Shown here in pieces: positions 27,288 to 36,995 of a stretch of 64,000 nucleotides of DNA. Under the pieces are notes generated by a model. It was not told the origin of the DNA, made no database searches, and saw only the letters and a program-made list of their open reading frames with translations. The translations under genes were made by a program, and so were the position numbers. Source of the DNA: Acanthamoeba castellanii str. Neff (Eukaryota > Discosea > Longamoebia > Acanthamoebidae). The stretch is taken from positions 442,210-506,209 of the forward strand of contig NW_004457654.1 of the NCBI RefSeq assembly GCF_000313135.1, given 5' to 3'. Numbering within the stretch: the stretch's first letter is position 1; every line of letters starts with the position of its first letter.

Positions 27288-27522
27288 CCATCACCAATCA
27301 AATTCTGATGATTTTAACTAACGGCATTTTCAATCAAACCTCTGGATCTAGTGAGTGCTCTCCCTTTTGCACGTTGCTGCAGTCCATTTGCACTTGCGTG
27401 ATATTTGCAAATTTACTTTTTGCTTTGACGAGTAGAATCAACACGAGCCACAGAAATTTCAATCATAAAAGCCTAAAAAAGATGAGACTGAGTAGCACTA
27501 CAGAAGAGCAGACCGTTAGAGC
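27288..27522. promoter_or_regulatory. Divergent promoter, deformylase / SWIM gene
   Basis: 235 nt of AT-richer sequence (runs of TTTTG and AAAA) between divergent starts. It presumably drives both genes. No specific element is identified. Confidence 0.4.
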
Positions 27523-28469
27523 ATGAGCGAGGAAGCAACGCACACGACGATCACAACCGAAATCAAGGGAGAGGGAAGCGAAATCAATGAGGTGGGAAGC
27601 GAAAGGGCGGCAAAACGGCCAAAACACGAGGTAAATTATTCTCAATTCTGAAGATGAGGAGTCAAGCGAGTCGAGCGAGTCGGGCGAGTCGAGCGCTTCT
27701 GATGCCGCCAGACCGCCTTGCATCAGCCCCAGCGCAGCAAAGCGACTTCTAGCTCACGACAAGGCGGTACGAGCGCGCCAGGGGCATCTTTGCCAATCAC
27801 CATCAGGAAATCGACCAGCGCTCCCGCGAGGGCCTCAAGCTTGAAGCCCGAGTGCAGGGGAGGGAGCGATCCCACTACCGCATCACGATCACGTTCAACC
27901 CCGCACCCTCAGTGCCTGGTACGTGCGGGTGTGTGTGTGCATGAATGTGCGTGTGCGGTGGGGCGGTGCGTGTGCGGTGGTATGTGCCTGTATCATGTGC
28001 GTGTGCGTAATCACTAATTCAGTGGCTGGATCGCTTGGCAATGGCTATGGCTGCGCAGTGACAGGAGACGAAGACATGAGCCGGCTGATGAATTGGCGGT
28101 GCACGTGCCCAGATTGGGGCAGTCCATGCAAGCACGTCGGGGCCGTTCTCCTGCTATGGGCACACTCACCTGGTACGTGCTCGCAACGACCACTTGAAGG
28201 AGAAACAACTTCTCACGGCGAATCACTGCACAGGCTCTTTTCCCAGTCGCTCCACCCTGGCCGAACTCCTGAAACCACTCTCCAAGGAGGAACTGATGCG
28301 CGTCCTGCTGAACGTTGCCGATGGCAGCGCCAGCGCCGCCAACCACATCCGCGCCGTGCTCGGCCAACAAGGCCAGGCCGATAGTGATGAAGTTTCTGCA
28401 GACAATGACTACTCCAGCTCTGACGATGACTCTAGCTCCGATGACGGCCGTTATTACCGCCATTGGTAA
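27523..28469 (+). CDS. SWIM zinc-finger protein, frame break near 27775
   Basis: The ATG at 27523 opens an acidic, Lys-rich start. A Ser/Glu stretch follows, then FANHHQEIDQRSREGLKLEA, then the SWIM finger WRCTCPDWGSPCKHVGAVLL (CxCxnCxH). The last exon (from 28232) encodes TLAELLKPLSKEELMRVLLN and an acidic tail ending YYRHW. SWIM fingers bind DNA or proteins and are found in bacterial and eukaryotic factors. The frame before the FANHH block is off by one base at about 27764-27785, a gap too short for an intron. An unseen splice near 27631-27670 is also assumed. Either the base is an assembly error or the gene is decaying. Confidence 0.6.
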
Positions 28470-28797
28470 GCTAAGCTCTTACCGTTCTTCTTCTTCTGTC
28501 GGGCGTGCTTCCACCTCTGCGCTCAAGCCGAGCCCGCCACCTTAAACTACTTCCTCTGCGATCAAGGGACAGCTGTGTACCCAATCACCTGCAGAACAAG
28601 CAAATGAAGCGAGTGTACAGAAATAACTGCGTATCCGCCACCATCTTTGAGATTGATTGCAATATCACCCCTTGGGATCACACCAACAACGCCTTGTGAC
28701 CTCTTTTTCTTTTCTTCTGCACTTTGTCTGTTGCGCAGCCACCTCTTGATTGATGAGGCCCACGGCAGCCCATGACGGCCTTGGTGCCCACCACAGG
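28470..28797. other. Intergenic spacer
   Basis: 328 nt between the SWIM-gene stop and the second receptor. It contains a pyrimidine-rich stretch ending in GCAG at about 28740, which could be the acceptor of a 5' UTR intron of the receptor. No other feature is seen. Confidence 0.4.
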
Positions 28798-31718
28798 ATG
28801 ACAGCGGTGCTGGTGGTGAGTGCAGCGGTGCTGGCGCTGCTGGCGACAGGGGCGCAGGCCCAGTCCTGGGGCACCGCGCACGGGCCACAAGTGCGACAGC
28901 CTCGTGACCTACCCGTCAGTCCTGCTCCTGGCCAACCAGTCCTATGCCCAGGTACTCTGTCTTCCACTTTCCCCTTTCCCTTCTTCTCCTTCATCATAGT
29001 CATCATCCCCACCCTTACCCAAAGTTGGAGCGCATTGGTCAAGAACTAGAATTGCTCTTGCCATTTTACAGCAATTCTTTTATTTTATTTTATTTTAAAT
29101 CGAAAATAATAAAGAGAGGAGGCAGCGTGGGTAGGGCCATCGTCCCGCCGTCATTTAGAAGAAGAAAGGGCCTCGCTGGGAAGGTTCCCTTTTGCAATCG
29201 CAACCGATGGTGGCGGATCGATCACTTGGTGACCAGGTTTCGGGGCTGTGACCGTGCGTTCAGGTGGACGTGGCGACGGCAGAATCGACCAAGCTGTTCG
29301 GCGTCTTTGTGCCGCCGGCGTGCCGCAAGGCAGCACTGCGGCTCTCGTGCCTGGGAGGCTTTGTCGGCTGCCAATTCGACCCAGGGAGCAACACATTTGC
29401 ATGTACGGCCGCACACGCACACGCACACGCACACGCACACGCACACGCCGGCCCTGTGCTCACAGAGTTGAAGCGCAGACTTTCCACCCTGTCGCAGCGT
29501 GTGCGAAGAGATGGCGACGGCCTGCTCGGCCTTCCTCGAGTCACAGGACCAAGCCGACCTGGTGCCCGACTGCAGCACGCTCCCGACCGTCAACTGCAAC
29601 GACGCCTCGCCCGACACCGGTATGGTCCAGCCTCTGCGCTTCCTTCCGCTCCACACATTCTGAACACCTCACGTGAGTGCCGTGTGTCGTGTGTCGTGCA
29701 CAGTGGTGCCCTACAGTCAAGCGGACTGCCCGCATCCGCTCAAGTTCAACCCGCACGGGAGCGTGGCTGATCCCTCGGTGTCGTTGACCGCCGACGAGCA
29801 GATATGCGTGTACCCGTGTCCCGACCCCATGTTCGATGCGAGCGACTGGCGCGCATCGGAAGGAATCAGCATTTCGCTGGGCAGTACGCACACGCACACG
29901 CACCAGCGCACACGCACGCGCACACGCACGCGCACTGACCACCGCACTTCTCTCCAGTCTTGTCGTTTAGCATGATTCTGTTCTTGATCGTGACCTACTC
30001 GCTCAATCCGCGCAAGCGACGATTCCCGACCTCGTATCAGCTGTGGCTCTGCGTGTCGTCCATCATCTGCACCACCGGCATCGACCTCGCCGTATTGGTG
30101 GGTGGTGCGATCACCTTCCTTCGGTGGAAAGTTGAACGGCTCACCCAAGAGCCCTCATTTGGGCTCAAAATTGATCGTTCAAACACATTCAGGACCGGAG
30201 CGCACCTATTGCACGTGGGACGACACCCCAGTGTTGCAGAGTTTCGACGGCGCGCGAGACAACGACGGCCAGGGAGTAGTGTGCGTTTTGCAAGGTACTG
30301 AGTGCTGCGTACATTGGCGCGTTCTTTGGTTGAGGCCTGGCTGACCCAGATCTGTTCGGTTGTGGTGTGAACGACAAACAGGAATGATGGTCATGTACGG
30401 CGGGCTGGCGGGCAGCTTCTGGTGGGTCATGCTCACGTTCACCGTCTTCCAGTTCATCGTCATCCAGCTTTCCTCGGATGGCGTCAAGAAGGCAGTACGT
30501 CTCGTTGTTAAAGATTGATAATTATTCCTATCAGTTTTATTACTTATGATCATTATGTTAATAGTTATACTTTATTCGCCGGCCAAGCTCCACATAGCGT
30601 CACATGTGGTCGGCTGGGGCATGCCCGCCTTCTTCGTGACCATCGCCCTGGGCGCCCAGCAGTTCGACGGGCAGGTGGGGAGTCACAATTGCTTCGTGTC
30701 CCGTCCCTGGGACTGGGGCATATTCTACGCACCCGGTACGCGCGTCCATCTGCGAACCGTGGTGACCACACATGCCTGGGCTCACTACTGCAGTCTACGC
30801 TGGCACCAACGGACAGTGTTTGTGAATCTGTGCGTGGGCACCACCCTGATGACGATCGTTATCATCAAAGTCTTGAGGGTACATCATCTCCTAGACCTGT
30901 GATCGTGTGAATCGGAGCGTGACACACACACGACCACACACACACACACACACACAACACACACACACACACACGATGACACACACACACACACACGACG
31001 ACGACGACACACACACACACGCACAGATACGATCGCAGCTGAAGGAGCAGACGCATATCTCGATGGAGCAAGTGATCCGGTTGTCGCTGCTCATATTGGG
31101 CTACTGGCTCGTCTACGCCTACGTCATCGGCTACCGCATCTACCTCGAAGCTGTCAGGGTACGACCGTCACCTTTGACCACTTTGTGCCTCCAGCCAATG
31201 ATTATCAAAGATACTAATTCAAATCAAATCATCATTAATTCAGAGTTCGATCGAAGACGCTGTGGAGGATCAGATTGCCTGCAGCGCTGCGACGGGTGAC
31301 GAGTGTCCGCTCTCCGTTGGAATTAACAAGGGCGCCTGGTGCGTGCCCAGTGTTTGTGTTTCGTTAGCTCATCTTTTGTTAACCCTTGCTTGACAGGTAT
31401 TGGGAAGCGTTTGCTGTCGGCGGTCAGGGCATCATCATCTTTTGCTGCCTGGGCCTCTCCAAGGTTCGTCCCCCTCACACTCCACCAAAAACACATCAGC
31501 ACCCACCACGTCGTTCACCCACCGCGCCATTGCAGGAAACGTTCACCTTCTGGCGCGTGCTGTTCGAGAACTGGCGGCGACCAATGTCGGTGATCAAGCA
31601 CGGTGTGAGGAGCCACCAGCCGCACACAGTGGTGCGACCTGGCAACCACTCATTTTCCAGGTCCACTTCATCTCCCAGCCACAGCAACTCACGCTCCATG
31701 TCCGCTGAGGCCTTGTAA
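28798..31718 (+). CDS. Frizzled/Smoothened-like seven-helix receptor (paralog 2), frame break in exon 1
   Basis: The same domain order as the receptor at 2104-5053: signal segment (AVLVVSAAVLALLATGAQAQ), Frizzled cysteine-rich domain (FPPCRSVCEEM), a second extracellular block (TADEQICVYPCPDP), seven helices and a tail beginning ETFTFW. Exons were placed by comparison with paralog 1, and most intron positions and phases match. In exon 1 the signal-peptide frame and the following CDSLVTYPSV frame differ by one base between 28861 and 28889. So the copy is broken there unless an assembly error lies in the region. Two introns differ from the paralog: it lacks the one between VTI and ALGAQQ, and it has an extra one after FYAP. 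Confidence 0.8.
29409..29447 (+). repeat. (CACACG)n microsatellite in intron
   Basis: Six-base ACACGC units in the intron that follows the exon ending TTTGCAT. Confidence 0.85.
30929..31024 (+). repeat. (CA)n tract in intron
   Basis: CA repeat with GACGACGAC interruptions, before the exon starting ATACGATCGCAG. Confidence 0.9.
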
Positions 31719-32802
31719 AAAATGTAACATAACCTCATCACAAATGCGAAGAAGCGAAGAAGTGAAGGTTGAGGTGTCGAACTGGAGGAGGGCGAGCCTC
31801 AGGGTTTCGGCGAGCCTCAGGGTCGACGGGTCCATTCTGGTGGCCGATGAGTGGTGAGGATCACGGTGACGATGATGATGAGAGTCAGCGTAGAAGGTAT
31901 AATAAGGCAGAGAGCAGCATAAGCTGCCCCTTGCGCTTTGCAATCTTCCTTGGGCTTGGCTTCAGCTTTCAGGAGCTTGAGCTTGCTGGGGTGCTTAGGC
32001 TTTGGCGTGACCATGGGGAATCTTGGTGATCAGTAACCTCTAACGGGATGAATCCAGTTCTGGCAGTCGGAACTGAGCATGTAATGCTTGCTGTCACCCT
32101 CTGTCTTGCAGGTTCAGAACTGACTCCACCAGCCCGCCAATCATGTAGCTGAGGGATGGCAAGTGGCAGAGCGGAGGTTCCTTGTCTGGTAGCGGATCAA
32201 GGAGATCAGTTGTAGTGTTGGGCATTCAGGTTTGATATGGCTACGCTTGCAGTAGTAGTAGCAGGTTGGACCATCACCCTCTCCAGGCAACTTCTGGGCA
32301 GCATCTCCGATCCAGAGTTGCTATTGTGACTTCTGCGTCCTTCCCACCCTGTTTTCCCTGCAGTGTTTTAATTTTCCATTGTCCTTTTGTGATGCAATTA
32401 CAGCTTCTGTTTGCAAGGATGCTGAGCTGTATGATTGTTGGCACAGGATGATGTGTGACTCTGTCTGCGAATGGAACGTGCAATGCATCTTTTGTGTGTT
32501 GGGTTTCATCTTGCTTGCTCACATTGGCCTTAAAAGCAGATTGGCTTCAAGTATCTTTATTATACCAGCAGGGTCCATCATATCATCACACATAACAGTC
32601 AAGCAAGACATATGCAAATGTACCCAGCCATCTGTTGGAGTTTATGATGGAACTCATCCTTTCACACTTCAAAGCTCACCTCACTTTTTTCCTTTCTCTG
32701 CTTCAGCTCTGAAACATGCAGTGCTTGGGCAGCCACAAAAGGTCATTAGTGCCTTATCGCTGAGCAACTACAGTTATTATTCATTTAAAAAGGGGCGTTC
32801 GG
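31719..32802. other. AT-richer accessory block with element remnants
   Basis: 1.08 kb without an intact gene. It contains a decayed zinc-knuckle fragment (32141-32315). A short minus-strand frame at 31817-32014 carries a Lys/Pro-rich start and one hydrophobic stretch (LCLIIPSTLTLIIIVTVIL). From 32300 to 32790 the sequence is clearly poorer in GC than the flanking exons. Plus-strand frames here look accidental. It could be a relic insertion. Confidence 0.5.
32141..32315 (-). pseudogene. Gag-like zinc-knuckle remnant
   Basis: The minus strand reads GDAAQKLPGEGDGPTCYYYC and then KRSHIKPECPTL before a stop. This is close to the CX2CX4HX4C knuckle of retroelement Gag proteins, with a basic surround, but the second Cys is displaced by one residue. 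Upstream frames switch, which fits decay. No reverse transcriptase, integrase or terminal repeat is visible nearby. Confidence 0.4.
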
Positions 32803-35800
32803 TTAGAGGAGGTCATCGGCGTTGTCATTGTGGAAGCTCACCACCCCGCTGCTGGTGTGAAGGCCGGCCTTGAGCTTGATGCGGATGATGACCAGGGCCA
32901 CTACAATGGCGACCACAACGAACACGACAGCCACCGGCACCGCCACCGACACGCCGATGATGAGCCCCAGGTTGTCACCTCCTCCGCTTCCTGAGCCATC
33001 CTCCTTGCGGCCCAGCAACAGTCCAATATCTGCACCACCCATTAGCACCGCACACGACACACACGACACACACGACACACACGACACACACGACACACAC
33101 GACACACACCGCACATAGGGCACAACACGCCACACGTACCAGGGTCGAAGAGCATGGTGTCGGTAAAGTGATCGAAGGTGAGCGACAGTGACGAGGTGTT
33201 GACCTGGGCCGAAGCGGCCATGGCCACGCGCGATACTTCGCCTCCGGCGCCACCCGAGGCCTCGCCAAAGTTGAGGAGGCGCATCAGCGTGCTGGCCTGT
33301 TCTGCCTGGGCGCTGACGAAGAGGAACGTGGTCATGCCGGCCTGCGGCGCGTCATCCCAGCGGGTGAAGCGTGCAAACGAGGGGACGATCTTCAACGTCA
33401 GCCGCAACTTGCCCAGCCTGGTATCGAACAACATTGTCAGAACTGCGCGTGTGCGGTAATGCGTGTGCGGTGATGCGAGTGCGGGTTCAGTGTGTGGCGT
33501 TGGTTGGTTCAGGGCCACGCACGTCGAGTTCCATCGCCATGAGGAGATGTTGAGGGAGAACTTGAGCAACGATGGCGTTACTGTGAATGAGTAGTTGCTC
33601 CCTGCGCCAATTGTAGCGTCAGGACAGTGCACAGCGGGACATGCAGAGAGGAGAGGCGCAGATCACGGACCGGTGGTGATGAGCTGCTCCGAGTCGTAGG
33701 TGTTGAACAGGTACTGAAGTGTGGCGTTGTTGGTGCCGCCGGTCGCGGTGCTCAGCTGGCTGGTGAAGACATATTGGGTGACCCCCTCACCGCTCATGGA
33801 GCTGTTCTTCTCCTCCACCGTCCACCCCACTGTTCCACCACACGCAACGCAACACACAACAACACAACAACACAACAACACAACAACACAACACACACGA
33901 TTAGTTACACAACACACGACACAATTCGATGGTGGAGAGCGGCACCGGTCTGCAGATCGACTGTCTGAAGCACGGTGCTGCCGTCGGGCGTGGTCTCCTC
34001 CAGGCTCACCAGGTTGAGGTTGATCCGCTGCGCTGTGGGTCGTGATTCGCCGCCTGTCGCATAAAAAAAAGGTGAGAATCGGTTATTGGTCTAAAAGTCG
34101 GTCATCGCTGCAGTGCAACGCACCCGATTGGCTGATGGCCACAGTAGGCACGTTGAGGTCGAAATCGGCCTGCACCAGGGCGGAGGGCACGGGCACCGCC
34201 GATGGGCTGGGCGAGGGCGACTGGGTCGGCGACGGCGAGGGCGTGAGCGATGACGAGGGCGACGGCGAGCGCGTGGGCGACGACGAGGGCGACGGCGATC
34301 GCGTGGGCGACCGAGAGGGCGTGGGCGACGGCGTGGCCGAGGGCACGGCCGTGGCCAGAGCGCACGCGAAGCTGCCGAACGACTCGATCGACAGGCCCGC
34401 GCCGAAGGTGGTGCCGCCCGACACTGCGTGCGTGCGTGAGACCCGAAAGAGAGAAGAGGATGCACGAGCTGCAGGGAGGAACGAACCTGGTGCCGGCGTG
34501 TGGATGGAGCCAGCCGCCAGGCTTCCGCGGCCCAGCTGTCCAGAATTGGCTGTGGAGTTGCGGCCGACGTAGAAGAAAGAACCGGAGTTACTATACGCAA
34601 GCGATTAGAGACAAAATAAAGAAATGCAAGCAACACGAACCTCTTCCCCAGGACATGGTCTGGCCATCTGTTGGTATAGTGGGGTGAGGATTAGGGAGCG
34701 ACATTACGTACGCACGCGCACACACACACACACACACACAACACACAACAACACACACACACACACACGGTGGGAGGTGGGGGTTCATGGACCTGTTCCG
34801 ACGGCGAATGCCGCCGTGTAGCCCGCAGCGACGGCCACGTACTGACCGGCGAGGGCCGCCACTTTGACGGGCGTGCTTTGGTTGCCCGAGATGGAACCGT
34901 CGCCCAGGATGCCGTTTTGGGCTGGCAAGCGTACAGGCACCACAAAAAGAGAATGACACAGTCAACTCTCGGTGCCTTGTCGCTGACAGCGCTGCCAAGA
35001 AATGCACGCACCGTAGCCCCAACAGTACACATCCCTCGCCGCTGAATATGACACAACGCACACGACACGCACACGAGAAACACACGATACTCAGTGAGTT
35101 AGTGACCAAGGCAGGCTGTGATGGATGCGGGACGCGGCACGCACGTAGGGAGACGGCGCAGGTGACCTCCTGCCCAGCGGCTACGGCGATATAAGAGCCG
35201 TCCACCTTTTGGGGCGAGCTGACAGAGCCGGTCGCCGTCGTACCGACACCCAGGGCGCCGCGGATGTCTGTCACGCCAGGAAAAAGATGAAGAAGGGTTT
35301 GGTCATCACCAGTCGTGGATGGCCATACTGGTCATAGCAAAACGTACTGTTGCCCCAGCAGTAAAGGTCATATCCTATTGGAGCGTGGAATAGAATCAGA
35401 CCAATGTGGAGTGAGCGTGTGCGCGATCAGCTCACCATTTGCTGGCTGTGAATACGAACCGGTGGTGAGGGCACAGGCGTGATCCAGTCCCGTGGCAATC
35501 ACGCTCACGGTGACGTTAGTGGGAAGCGCCACCGGAGCTGGCAGCGATGCGTTGTTCAAGTTCCCTATGCCCAGTTGTCCCTGCGCGTCTGTACCACAAC
35601 AACAACAACATCAGTAATCACAACACACTCTCACGAGACACGATCTGCCAAACGCACTCAAGCCCCAGCAGTAGGCCACCCCGCCGGCCACGGCGCACGT
35701 ATAGAGATAGCCGGCCGACACGAATGTCACCCCGGACAGGGTGGTGACGTTCCTCTCGGTCGCGGACTGAGTGAACCCCGTGCCCACGCCCAGTTGCCCA

Positions 35801-36856
35801 AAGCTATCTGTTGGACCGTCGTGCACGCCAGGCACACACGTCAGTGTTTGGCTGCACACAGTGAGGCCACGGGAATACGGCGTACTGTCGCCCCAGCAGG
35901 ACAGGTTGTCTATTGTGGTGGTGGTGGGTTGATGTGAGCTTTACATTGCGTGGAAATAGGGAAGAAATGATGAGGCGGCTGTACGCACTGATGGTGTCAA
36001 TGGCACAGGTCACGGATTCTCCGCAGGACACGGTGGTGAACGGGCGCGACGACGCAGCCCCTGGGTTGTGCAACGTGTCGCCAGGCGTCACCGCCGGACC
36101 CAGCGCGCCGGACGCAGCTATTTGTAGTATGTGGGAACCACACTCGCGAGTCTCAGCAACACAAGCCCTCTCTTGTCCAACAAGAGCGGAGCGTAAGTAC
36201 CTTTGCCCCAGCAGCTGACGTAGCCTGTGCGGGAATGTAGTTTGAAGGTGCGATGAGCGTTAAAAGGAGCAAGTCACACGCGTGATAAGATCGAAGAGCG
36301 AAAGAACGAAGAACGAAGAACGAAGAACGAAGAGCGAAGAGCGAAAGAACGTGCCTGTGGCGGTTTGAATGCCGCACGCGTGCATTCGACCGGCTGAGAT
36401 GGACGAGAGGCTGCCCAACCCGACGAGACCGAGGCCCTGCGTGGGGACATCCTTGTTGTTGGTATCGTTGGTCGCCAGTCCCATGTTGGCATCTTGGAGG
36501 TTTGAAAAGAAGATGTCATGGCTCGTGTGAGTGCTTGCCGTGAAAGTTCAATAAACAATAAACGTGTAACACGGCTGTGGGACCAATTGGCATGCCGCTG
36601 TTACTCGAGTTGCTCAATTTAGGAAAGAATAAAAACGCACCTAAAAATCATAATAGTGATGAAGGTGAAAGAGTGACAGCAGCAAAAGCGTGTAATACAC
36701 CTAATCAAAACGTAGACGAAGGACTGGGGAGGAAAAGGAGGAAGTACTTTCACCCCAGCAGTAGGCATTCGGTGCGGACTTGCCGAGCTTTACCCCGCCA
36801 AGCACCAAGAAGAGGAGCGTGAGCGACAGCACGACGGAGCTGCGTCTCATCCTCAT
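32803..36856 (-). CDS. RCC1-repeat surface protein with one membrane span
   Basis: The first exon begins MRMRRSSVVLSLTLLFLVLG, a signal peptide, and reaches YCWG, the start of the first RCC1-type blade. Later exons repeat the pattern GxLG..V.AG..H.CA: QLGVGTGFTQS, VSAGYLYTCAVAGGVAYCWG, ISAGRMHACGIQTATG, LGVGTTATGS and others. A Ser/Pro stalk follows (SPSPTQSPSPSPS near 34200). Then come a beta-rich extracellular domain, a glycine linker and one transmembrane helix (GLIIGVSVAVPVAVVFVVVA). The short cytosolic tail ends DNADDLL. It is probably a cell-surface binding or adhesion protein; the ligand is unknown. Several introns hold CA, CAACA and GAAC repeats. Confidence 0.75.
33052..33112 (+). repeat. 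(CACACGACA)n repeat in intron
   Basis: Tandem CACACGACA units inside the intron upstream of the transmembrane exon. Confidence 0.85.
33848..33898 (+). repeat. (CAACA)n repeat in intron
   Basis: Tandem ACACAACA/CAACA units. Confidence 0.85.
34718..34768 (+). repeat. (CA)n microsatellite in intron
   Basis: CA dinucleotides with two AACAACA interruptions. Confidence 0.85.
36295..36352 (-). repeat. CGTTCTT-type repeat in intron
   Basis: GAACGAAGAAC units on the + strand, that is GTTCTTCGTTC in the sense of the RCC1 gene, inside an intron. It is the same unit as at 2984-3040. Confidence 0.8.
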
Positions 36857-36995
36857 CGGTGCGGTTTGTTGGTATGCTGACTTGTTGCTTGACCGGCGGT
36901 TTCGCTCCCGCTTTCTGCCGGGAACGATTGGCCCGTCAAGCTAATAAAAGGAGCCAATCAGCAAGCATCGTAACTGTTTGGGTCAGATCTCTTTA

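Noticed and set aside
32379..32873. Plus-strand 164-codon frame in the low-GC block
   Set aside because: No domain and no codon bias like neighbouring genes; it overlaps the end of the minus-strand RCC1 gene.
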